Below are positions 1 through 5,070 of a DNA stretch of 6,694 bases, in pieces. Both the position numbers and the translations under genes were made by a program. The notes beneath the pieces were generated by a model. The model did no database searches, was not told the origin of the DNA, and worked only from the letters and a program-made list of their open reading frames with translations. The stretch comes from Planctomycetaceae bacterium (GTDB taxonomy: Bacteria > Planctomycetota > Planctomycetia > Pirellulales > Thermoguttaceae). Location: assembly GCA_031266315.1 (NCBI GenBank), contig JAISBG010000691.1, positions 1 through 6,694 on the forward strand, given 5' to 3'. Within the stretch, counting starts at the first letter, position 1. Each line of letters begins with the position of its first letter.

Positions 1-161
1 TTGTAATCTGCCCGTTCCTGACCGAATGGACCGGTTATCATTTTGTAACGTTTCCATGATTGGTATTCTCGTGCGGTAATTCGGTCTTTTAGCTCTTCAA
101 CAGGAATTCGCAACGCAAGTGATAGGTTGTGCCAAAACTTCCATTGCGAATCCTCTTCTAG
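1..161 (-). CDS. Tail assembly chaperone T-domain extension (gpT-like), reached by -1 frameshift; partial, runs off window
   Basis: This is the second half of a GT-type tail assembly chaperone, expressed only as a fusion after a -1 frameshift on the upstream G gene. The fused product of such genes helps load tail tube protein along the tape measure protein during siphovirus tail assembly. Reading from the re-used C of the slippery site (codon CTA at 159-161), the frame is open to the window edge. It contains WKFWHNLSLALRIPVEEL followed by ITAREYQSWKRY and a PFGQERADY segment. This tryptophan-rich helix, 'ITA-E-W--Y' core and 'PfG-eRaD' ending are typical of T domains. An in-frame TGA at 180-182 lies just upstream, and no ATG lies between that stop and the homologous segment, so independent initiation is unlikely. 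The C-terminus lies outside the window. The tape measure gene should follow. Confidence 0.87.
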
Positions 162-180
162 TTTTTTAGTAACTCTTCCT
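104..180 (-). promoter_or_regulatory. -1 programmed ribosomal frameshift signal (A AAA AAC) with stimulators
   Basis: The slippery heptamer A AAA AAC occupies 161-167 in the zero frame (CTA AAA AAC) and is followed directly by the TAG stop. A Shine-Dalgarno-like AGGAAG (175-180) lies upstream, with its AGGA ending 9 nt before the heptamer. After a 7-nt spacer (154-160) comes a 12-bp stem pairing 142-153 with 104-115. Ten pairs are Watson-Crick and two are G-U, with a 26-nt loop. The arrangement (SD-like element, slippery heptamer, stem) matches the layout known from bacterial dnaX, and tail chaperone genes are a classic place for it. The frameshift itself is inferred. The sites and pairing are seen directly. 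Confidence 0.88.
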
Positions 181-550
181 CATCTTCTTCGGATAAGTCA
201 TTGAGTTTTTTGGCGGCGTTGTAAATTCGCGTCAACGGTCTTGACGATTTTTTGGTCAACCATTGCACGTCTTCCGGTCTGAAAATCGGGTTGCGGTTTT
301 CATCGCAACAGACCAAGACCGCCATTCGAGCGCGGACGTCGTCAAGGTTGACTTTTTGTTTTTGTCCTTTTATCGAAACAAGACCCGCTTCAAAAGCGTC
401 CTTTTCCCGTCCCGATAATTCCCGAACAAAAACACTGGACTTTTTCGGTTTGCCGGTTTCCGTGTCGATTTCACCCCATTCGGTTACATCAACTTCCACC
501 ATCTCAAAACGTTCCGATTTGGCAATGATTTCTCTTGAAATAATTGTCAT
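158..550 (-). CDS. Tail assembly chaperone, G domain (gpG-like)
   Basis: This 130-residue protein has the hallmarks of the G part of a siphovirus tail assembly chaperone. It has an N-terminal beta segment ending in VEVDVTEWGE, a VRELSGREKDAFEA stretch (about residues 42-55), a CCDENRNPIFRPEDVQWL segment (about 80-98), and an acidic C-terminus ending ...LLKN. The 'De-G-p-F---dv--L--ks' pattern and the 'ELSG-E-D-FE' motif recur in this family. The start at 550 is supported by AAGGAA a few bases upstream. The last two sense codons form the slippery site of a -1 frameshift, so a minority of product should be the G-T fusion. It sits downstream of the peptidase gene, separated by a structured repeat. 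The tail tube gene, its usual neighbour, is 3.8 kb upstream. Individual family assignment is from pattern recognition, but the frameshift makes it strong. Confidence 0.88.
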   Translation of the reverse strand: MTIISREIIAKSERFEMVEVDVTEWGEIDTETGKPKKSSVFVRELSGREKDAFEAGLVSIKGQKQKVNLDDVRARMAVLVCCDENRNPIFRPEDVQWLTKKSSRPLTRIYNAAKKLNDLSEEDEEELLKN

Positions 551-600
551 GTTTAATTCCTTTTCTGTTAAAAGTTTTTAGTAAAATAACGAAACAACAT

Positions 601-621
601 AGTAAATAGTAAATAATGAAT
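601..621. repeat. Degenerate heptamer tandem repeat (AGTAAAT type)
   Basis: Two exact AGTAAAT heptamers and one degenerate unit (AATGAAT) lie just before structured repeat copy A. The same kind of heptamer array, in the same + strand orientation, lies beside copy B at 1621-1668. Confidence 0.6.
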
Positions 622-626
622 CATCT

Positions 627-793
627 GGTGGGCAATCCGCCCGCTGGGCGGTTGCGCCGGTTGAGTCTTCATTGACTCCAAAACGGATGGCAATACAAAA
701 ATAGCCGTCGTTAATCTAATTCACAGTCGGCTATCGCCGACGCAACCGTTCAGCGAACGGTTGCCCACCTTTTTCCTTGAATGGTTGCCCACC
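627..793 (+). repeat. Structured palindromic repeat element, copy A (core 627-769)
   Basis: The element is bounded by GGTGGGC (627-633) and GCCCACC (763-769), with a second GCCCACC at 787-793. It contains four hairpins: CCGCCC/GGGCGG (637-651), a small GAGTC/GACTC one (663-678), GTCGGC/GCCGAC (726-741), and a 10-bp stem with a 3-nt loop (742-764). Bases 627-667 are identical to the complement of 1745-1785 in copy B, and 704-743 match the complement of 1697-1736 at 34 of 40 positions. Copy A has about 28 extra bases between these blocks. It lies between the stop of the peptidase gene and the start of the tail chaperone gene. It could act as a transcript-end structure, but no T-run follows the hairpins on the transcribed strand. 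It resembles REP/BIME or MITE-like repeats. The family is unknown to me. Confidence 0.85.
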
Positions 794-802
794 TTTTTAT
801 TT

Positions 803-1615
803 TTATTTTTTCCTTTCGAAATAATTTTTGGGTAAAATAACGAAACATGAAAAATTATAATCGGCTTGAATCCAATCAAGCCAGATTAGTTTTAACGGTG
901 CATGTCGTTCTCCGTGCGAATTGATGAGATTACAATATTCCGTTTCGTCAAAACTAAAATAATCTCGTAATGTAACAACATGAGCGCCGTTTTCTCCGAA
1001 TTGTGTGGTAATGTATTCACGCCGTCCGGTTTGCCGCATGATTGCCGGTCGCCACTTTGCCGTTGAAACAAATAATACCGGCAAGCCTTTTCGTAAACAT
1101 AATTGAACGTCGTTAATATTGTTCGGAATGGCAACAGGGTATTTGTCGGTTTTGTTGCGATATTTCGCAAACACTTTCCACCATTCGTCGTCCTCGTCCC
1201 AACCTAATTTGTCGGACTGTTTTCCGTACCATTTATTATAGTCGGTTTTGTCCAATTCCGACGCCGGTAAAAATCCGAACTTTTCAATTGCCAACGCCGC
1301 ATCACTGCCGTACATTCCCACCTCATCGGAATTGTACATTTGGTCAACCCTCCGTCCGCTTGCGTGTGTCCATGCAACAACGTAACGTGTTTCATTTTTT
1401 CCCTCGAACTCCGAAATCTTTTCACCGGCTCTCGCAACCGCACACGCAACACATGTTGAATCGTGTTGAATATAAATGTAATCGTGCGTTTCAGGAATGA
1501 CATCGGAAAGCGGTTTGTCCGGCAACGATTCCAAGTAAGCAGTTGGAAAATCGTTTTGTTCCTGTGCAGTAATTATTGAACAAAATAAAAATATAATTAC
1601 AAAAAATATTCTCAT
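803..1615 (-). CDS. Secreted papain-like (C1-type) cysteine peptidase
   Basis: This 270-residue protein has a hydrophobic signal peptide (residues 2-17, probable cleavage after ITA). The probable nucleophile is Cys55 in a Q50-HDST-C55-VACAVA segment, matching the oxyanion Gln plus Cys helix of papain-fold peptidases. His212 lies in NGAHVVTL and Asn232 in NLINSHGE, the counterpart of the usual NSWG. Between them, GSDAALAIEKFGF (103-115) and LCLRKGLPVLFVS (172-184) fit the family's 'G---al--l---G' and 'L--g-PV' elements. It probably acts outside the cytoplasm or in the cell envelope; the substrate is unknown. No propeptide domain is evident. No Shine-Dalgarno is seen. Heptamer repeats run almost up to the ATG. 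Flanking structured repeats and its position inside a tail module suggest a moron gene. Peptidase class is well supported, while activity and role are inferred. Confidence 0.8.
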   Translation of the reverse strand: MRIFFVIIFLFCSIITAQEQNDFPTAYLESLPDKPLSDVIPETHDYIYIQHDSTCVACAVARAGEKISEFEGKNETRYVVAWTHASGRRVDQMYNSDEVGMYGSDAALAIEKFGFLPASELDKTDYNKWYGKQSDKLGWDEDDEWWKVFAKYRNKTDKYPVAIPNNINDVQLCLRKGLPVLFVSTAKWRPAIMRQTGRREYITTQFGENGAHVVTLRDYFSFDETEYCNLINSHGERHAPLKLIWLDWIQADYNFSCFVILPKNYFERKK

Positions 1616-1620
1616 GCTAG

Positions 1621-1668
1621 TTAATAGTTAATAGTGGATAGTGAAAGTGAATAGTGAATAGTGAATAG
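1621..1668. repeat. Heptamer tandem repeat array (TGAATAG type) just upstream of the peptidase start
   Basis: There are seven units, TTAATAG twice, TGGATAG, a 6-nt TGAAAG, then TGAATAG three times. They end 2 nt before structured repeat copy B. On the transcribed strand the array occupies the region directly before the peptidase ATG at 1615, where a ribosome binding site would normally be. Confidence 0.8.
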
Positions 1669-1670
1669 TT

Positions 1671-1799
1671 GGTGGGCGACCTTTTGCTAAAAGGTCGCGT
1701 CGGCGGTAGCCGACAGTGAACCAAATTAATGACGGCAAAATTATGACTCAACCGGCGCAACCGCCCAGCGGGCGGATTGCCCACCTTTTATTGCCCACC
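1671..1799 (-). repeat. Structured palindromic repeat element, copy B (core 1671-1785), inverted relative to copy A
   Basis: This is the same element as at 627-793 but in opposite orientation. It has GGTGGGC (1671-1677) and GCCCACC (1779-1785) ends with a further GCCCACC at 1793-1799. The hairpins are a 10-bp stem at 1676-1698, GTCGGC/GCCGAC at 1699-1714, and CCGCCC/GGGCGG at 1761-1775. The 10-bp stem differs in sequence from that of copy A (GCGACCTTTT against GCAACCGTTC) yet remains perfectly paired, which is compensatory change. It lies between the DUF1559 stop and the peptidase start. Confidence 0.85.
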
Positions 1800-1818
1800 T
1801 TTTATTCTCTATTTTTTG

Positions 1819-3141
1819 TTACTCAACCGTGCTGGGCGGTGTAACAGTTTGGTCGGCATTTTCTTGAATTTTGCACGACCACAAATTATTGAACATAATT
1901 GGGTCAATTTCCACGTTAATATGTTTCACGCTTCCGTCTCCCATAAGTCCGGGAATTGTTCCGGCGTGATGACTGCCCCAATTGTAACGTCCGTCCCCAA
2001 GAGTTGCCGGAACGCGAATACCACCAACACCGGTGAGCATATCTGTTTCATTTGCAATTTCAGGAATGTTCGCGGACTTGGCAATCGGCGTCGGCACGGT
2101 ACTCGCAACCCATCGGCAGGTACTTGTCAACGCGCCGCTACTATTCAAATGCCAAAACGCAACACGATGTAAACCGCCGTTGTACATGTTGGCAATTGGT
2201 GTATCACTTTTCAACGCAAATTGCGGAATGAACTTTTCCGAAACAACAAGTGTCTCACTTGCTCCGCGTTTCCAGTGAACGCTTGAATGAACAACATTTG
2301 TCCAACGTCCGTATTTATCCCATTGCGTGAACACCAACGGCGAATACATTTGTTTCGAATTTCCGTCGTCGGTAATACCCTTGCCGTCTTTGTCCTTCGG
2401 ACCGTCGAAAATATTGTACGTTGGTGTTCCGCGTTGATTTTCGGACATAAATGCCGTCGCGTAATCGCTCACCGCTCCACGCATACAAGATTCCGAATAA
2501 ATATTCGAGGTAAATTTCAAATCCCCAGTAAGAGAATTTTTGTAAAATTTATCCGCCGTTGCCGTTTTAATCAACGGCTGTGATTGCCGAACCGGATCAC
2601 GATATTCCGAAACAGTCGCGAGAGCCGCGTGAATTTCGCTCCAGATAATTCCGTCTCCGTCGTTTTGTGTAACAGCGTCCACCGGATTACCCGAAGTATA
2701 ACACGAAAATCTGTACCACTTTTCTTGCGGTGCGTTAAAAATACTTTTCGTTCCGCCAATTGCCGTTGAAGTGCTTCCCAAGTCATACGGATCAGCCGGA
2801 GTCGGCGCGGCGGCGGTTGCATTCGCGTCGGGCATGACCGCCGTATATGGCGCATCAAAAAGGTGATAACCCGCAAGTTTCGCGTACACCGCCGGACGTT
2901 CCATGTACGGCAATATCAAGAGATTCCAGCCCGGATGTCCGTGCCATGTTCCCAATGGGGGGAGGTGCATTTTCTCATTTTCGTACGTTTGAATCGCCTT
3001 CCCAATCTTGGCAAGATTCGCCTCGCACGTCATTTTACCTGCGGCATCGTCGGCAACCTGAATCGCCTTCACGCCAATCGCCATCATCACGGTCAACACA
3101 ACCGTTACAACAACCAAATCTACCAATCGAAATCTACTCAT
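1819..3141 (-). CDS. DUF1559 family prepilin-like protein with H-x9-DG C-terminal motif
   Basis: This 440-residue protein has an N-terminal hydrophobic helix (about residues 6-24, starting SRFRLVDLVVV). It is followed by MTCEANLAKIGKAIQTY (37-53), PPLGTWHGHPGWNLLILPYMER, and a C-terminal SHHAG...GDGSV with His392, nine residues, then Asp402-Gly403. These are the features of DUF1559 proteins, type IV pilin/pseudopilin-like surface proteins found in very large numbers in Planctomycetota and relatives. Their function is mostly unknown. The prepilin signal is atypical. The Gly expected before the processed Phe is Arg3, and the usual Glu at +5 is Asp8, so processing by prepilin peptidase is uncertain. 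The start is fixed by a strong AAAGGAG 7-8 nt upstream. It lies 49 nt after the small gene 3191-3385 and is followed by structured repeat B. Presence inside a phage tail module is unusual and suggests host-derived cargo. Confidence 0.87.
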   Translation of the reverse strand: MSRFRLVDLVVVTVVLTVMMAIGVKAIQVADDAAGKMTCEANLAKIGKAIQTYENEKMHLPPLGTWHGHPGWNLLILPYMERPAVYAKLAGYHLFDAPYTAVMPDANATAAAPTPADPYDLGSTSTAIGGTKSIFNAPQEKWYRFSCYTSGNPVDAVTQNDGDGIIWSEIHAALATVSEYRDPVRQSQPLIKTATADKFYKNSLTGDLKFTSNIYSESCMRGAVSDYATAFMSENQRGTPTYNIFDGPKDKDGKGITDDGNSKQMYSPLVFTQWDKYGRWTNVVHSSVHWKRGASETLVVSEKFIPQFALKSDTPIANMYNGGLHRVAFWHLNSSGALTSTCRWVASTVPTPIAKSANIPEIANETDMLTGVGGIRVPATLGDGRYNWGSHHAGTIPGLMGDGSVKHINVEIDPIMFNNLWSCKIQENADQTVTPPSTVE

Positions 3142-3190
3142 AACGAGTCTCCTTTGTGTTAAAGTTTTGAAAAAAAGTTACTAGCGAAAT

Positions 3191-3385
3191 TTATTTTTGA
3201 AAACCAATTGATAATTCCGTATCAGTCGGCTCTCGGTCAAATACTTGCCGGAACGCTCCGACATTTAAGTTTCTCCGAACACTGGACATTCCGTTCCAGA
3301 TTTTTTTGAACGTTTCCGGCTTTGCCGTCGGCAAGTCTTTTTCGTCCAAAATATCAATTTCCGTTTCATGTTTTTGTTTCGGCAT
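3191..3385 (-). CDS. Small charged protein of unknown function (64 aa)
   Basis: I do not recognise a family. The protein is 64 residues, has no signal peptide or membrane segment, and begins MPKQKHETEIDILDEKDLP, with a more basic centre (KKIWNGMSSVRRN) and an EPTDTELSIG tail. An AAGGA sits upstream of the ATG, inside the end of the preceding gene, which it overlaps by 20 nt. This supports translational coupling. Its first residues resemble those of the preceding gene's product (MSKQKETKEQ). Probably a cytoplasmic accessory or virion-associated protein. No function can be assigned. Confidence 0.6.
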   Translation of the reverse strand: MPKQKHETEIDILDEKDLPTAKPETFKKIWNGMSSVRRNLNVGAFRQVFDREPTDTELSIGFQK

Positions 3386-3554
3386 TACTGAGTTCCTTTT
3401 TGTTAGTGTTTTCTGTTTCAGGATTCAGCGAAACAAATTGTTTCGCCTTTCCGCATTTCGTCCACGATTTACAAGAATCAATAAACAATTTTTCGGCACT
3501 CAATTTCTCTTTTGCCGGTTTTTCTTGTTCTTTTGTTTCTTTTTGTTTCGACAT
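3366..3554 (-). CDS. Small Lys/Glu-rich protein of unknown function (62 aa)
   Basis: This 62-residue, highly charged protein begins MSKQKETKEQEKPAKEKLSAE, likely helical, and has a central IDSCKSWTKCGKAKQF segment with two cysteines (C-x5-C). No membrane segment is seen. A good GGGAG ribosome binding site precedes the ATG, which supports it as real despite its low complexity. Its 3' end overlaps the next gene by 20 nt. The short C-x5-C segment could be a metal or disulfide site, but nothing else supports that. Function unknown. Confidence 0.6.
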   Translation of the reverse strand: MSKQKETKEQEKPAKEKLSAEKLFIDSCKSWTKCGKAKQFVSLNPETENTNKKELSNAETKT

Positions 3555-3578
3555 AATTGTCTCCCTTTTAGTTGATTG

Positions 3579-3830
3579 TTACGGTTTATACAGTTCTAAT
3601 GTAGAAGAGGAAACAGTAGTTGACGCAACCACCGCGCCGCCGATACAATATTCTTTATTGTCTTTGTCGTACCCCAAAAGGTGCCAACCGTCTTCACGTT
3701 CTACGGCTTCAACTCTCTCAAGTTTAACGGAAAAGGTCTGCTCACCATTTTCGTACCATGTTGCAAAAACGGTAAAACTGCCGATTCTCTTACGAATCTT
3801 TTCGGCGGCATTTTGAAATTTTTCTTTCAT
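3579..3830 (-). CDS. Small protein of unknown function (83 aa)
   Basis: This 83-residue soluble protein has a basic N-terminal helix (MKEKFQNAAEKIRKRIG) followed by a run of likely beta strands (SFTVFATWYENGEQTFSVKL, then WHLLGYDKDN and YCIGGAVVAS). The layout suggests a small beta-barrel or sandwich fold, but I recognise no family. It starts 10 nt after the stop of the secreted 94-residue protein. The only Shine-Dalgarno-like sequence (GGAGA) is rather far from the ATG, so expression may rely on coupling. Its place within the tightly packed tail operon is the main support. Confidence 0.6.
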   Translation of the reverse strand: MKEKFQNAAEKIRKRIGSFTVFATWYENGEQTFSVKLERVEAVEREDGWHLLGYDKDNKEYCIGGAVVASTTVSSSTLELYKP

Positions 3831-3840
3831 AATAATTAGT

Positions 3841-4125
3841 TTACTTTCTCCGAAATATTTTGAATAATTGGAAACGGGGGTTTTGTAATTCCGTTTTCAG
3901 AATATTTTCCGAAAGCGGAGTTAATCCATTTTCGGCACGATAAACATTGATGTCGTCTAATGCCCATTGCGCTTTTTCGTACATTGTCGGTGCAGATTGT
4001 GTTCCGTACCATTTCGCCAAGTTTTGATAAGGCTTGTGTTGCCCCTTCATTCCTTGACTGTAACCGGTGTTACAAACAACCAGCAATACGGCAATAAAAA
4101 TCACACTACGCAATATCTGTTTCAT
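3841..4125 (-). CDS. Small secreted protein of unknown function (94 aa)
   Basis: The frame is open up to 4203, but the start at 4125 is preferred. AAGGAA lies just upstream of that ATG, and it gives a clean signal peptide MKQILRSVIFIAVLLVVCNT followed by GYSQ. The Cys at residue 18 follows Val rather than Gly/Ala/Ser, so a lipoprotein is unlikely and signal peptidase I cleavage near SQ-G is more plausible. The mature part (about 70 residues) holds INVYRAENGLTPL (59-71), which is reminiscent of the first helix of CAP/SCP domains. The rest of that domain is absent, so this is only a hint. It overlaps the upstream membrane protein gene by 20 nt. Together with the peptidase it adds a second exported product to this operon. 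Confidence 0.62.
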   Translation of the reverse strand: MKQILRSVIFIAVLLVVCNTGYSQGMKGQHKPYQNLAKWYGTQSAPTMYEKAQWALDDINVYRAENGLTPLSENILKTELQNPRFQLFKIFRRK

Positions 4126-4312
4126 TTTCAAGTTCCTTTTCTTCCGGTTTTTTGTTAACGTTATCATCGTCGGCAAGGTCAAGATTAACACCGGATTTGT
4201 CAATCCGAACTTTTAAGCCGTCTTTGGTTTTGAATATCAATAATCCGCAGATTATCGTTATACATATAGCAATTACAATAATTGCCGTTTCGGTTATTTG
4301 TATTTCCGGCAT
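4106..4312 (-). CDS. Small single-span membrane protein (68 aa)
   Basis: This 68-residue protein has one strongly hydrophobic segment at about residues 9-27 (AIIVIAICITIICGLLIF) after a short N-terminus. A polar, acidic C-terminal region (KVRIDKSGVNLDLADD...KKPEEKELENE) follows. No holin-type second helix is present. AAGGA precedes the ATG, which lies 6 nt after the tail tube stop, and the gene overlaps the next one by 20 nt. Possible roles include a membrane-acting accessory or superinfection-exclusion protein, or a small holin-like protein. The sequence alone does not decide, and the family is not recognised. Confidence 0.62.
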   Translation of the reverse strand: MPEIQITETAIIVIAICITIICGLLIFKTKDGLKVRIDKSGVNLDLADDDNVNKKPEEKELENETDIA

Positions 4313-4318
4313 GGTTAC

Positions 4319-5062
4319 TTATCCTTCATTTGTAACAACATCATCAATACTCAAGTAAGGCAGTTCGCCGTAGAGTTCCTTGTCAATCAAGCCTACGGCT
4401 GTTGCACCGGCTTTAACACTTCCAGTAATTTTAAATTTCAATGAAGAGCCGATGATTTTACCGTAATCGCCCTTAATATCGTTACCGCCTGAATAGTTGA
4501 CCCCTGCGGCGAAAAAGCCCTGCAGCTTGCCGTCCGTTTCACTTTGTATTGCAAGAATCAGAATAAACTGCGGTGTGATTACCCGCGAATTTCTCACGCC
4601 CGAAATTTGCGGTCTGCCTTTTTCGACACTAAAATAAGTATTAAACGTTACATCGCCAGGATCTATCGCACCGCCGATAAACGTCTTGAATTCGCCGCCC
4701 ATTAATTGGTCTTGAAACTCTTCCGAATCTGCGGAATCACCGCCGCTCGTAATACCGCCAACCGGATAACCATTTAGTACATTATTCGATATGTCGGCTT
4801 TGATCCCTTCGCCGTCGTTAATCATCGGAAAGAGCAATGCGTAAATACCCTTCGACACAAGGGCTTCAAACGATTGTTTTTCCAATTGCGTAACAACATC
4901 GGGGGCTTCTGCCGCCGTTTGCCCAACAACAAGTTCCTGCTCAGTTTGCGTAACTGTTACCGGTTCGCTTTGCGTAACTGTTGCCGATTTGTTTTTCTTG
5001 GATGTTACAGGCGAATTCACGCCGTCAATAACCAAATCTTTTACTGAATTGTCTGTCATCAT
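4319..5062 (-). CDS. Major tail tube protein (gpV/TP901-like)
   Basis: This protein forms the hexameric rings of the siphovirus tail tube through which DNA passes. It is 247 residues long. The core carries FIGGAIDPGDVTFNTYF (about 128-144), the DPGD(V/L)TF turn-strand typical of tail tube proteins, then VITPQFILILAIQ and a C-terminal LKFKITGSVKAGA (209-220), matching the closing strands of that fold. An N-terminal extension of about 55 residues is rich in Thr, Val and Gln and contains two VTVTQ-like repeats, so it may be a flexible or decorating arm. GGAG lies 7-8 nt before the first of two adjacent ATG codons (5062 and 5059). It starts 8 nt after the tail terminator stop, as is usual for this pair. 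Recognition is by motif and gene order. Confidence 0.8.
   Translation of the reverse strand: MMTDNSVKDLVIDGVNSPVTSKKNKSATVTQSEPVTVTQTEQELVVGQTAAEAPDVVTQLEKQSFEALVSKGIYALLFPMINDGEGIKADISNNVLNGYPVGGITSGGDSADSEEFQDQLMGGEFKTFIGGAIDPGDVTFNTYFSVEKGRPQISGVRNSRVITPQFILILAIQSETDGKLQGFFAAGVNYSGGNDIKGDYGKIIGSSLKFKITGSVKAGATAVGLIDKELYGELPYLSIDDVVTNEG
4945..4982 (-). repeat. Short direct repeat in the 5' part of the tail tube gene
   Basis: The 14-mer TTTGCGTAACTGTT (+ strand) occurs at 4945-4958 and 4969-4982, a 24-nt period, so it encodes an 8-residue repeat (TVTQSEPV / TVTQTEQE). A shorter third match, TTGCGTAAC, lies at 4885-4893 and encodes the later VVTQ. Confidence 0.75.
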
Positions 5063-5070
5063 TTAATCTC

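Noticed and set aside
105..145. Short third-frame peptide (ATG GAA GTT...) with AGAGGA upstream, just after the chaperone stop
   Set aside because: It is only 15 codons and overlaps the frameshift stem and T domain, so it is a by-product of the coding sequence.
742..775. Hairpin plus T-run in repeat copy A as an intrinsic terminator
   Set aside because: The T-run follows the hairpin only on the + strand, where no gene is transcribed, and is separated from the stem by CCACC.
1202..4023. Shared KWYG-x-QS motif in the peptidase (residues 128-134) and the small secreted protein (residues 38-44)
   Set aside because: The match is seven residues with no similarity on either side, so it is probably coincidence.
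4126..4203. N-terminal extension of the small secreted protein to an ATG at 4203
   Set aside because: The extension precedes and spoils a clean signal peptide, lies within the upstream gene, and has a worse initiation context than the ATG at 4125 with AAGGAA.
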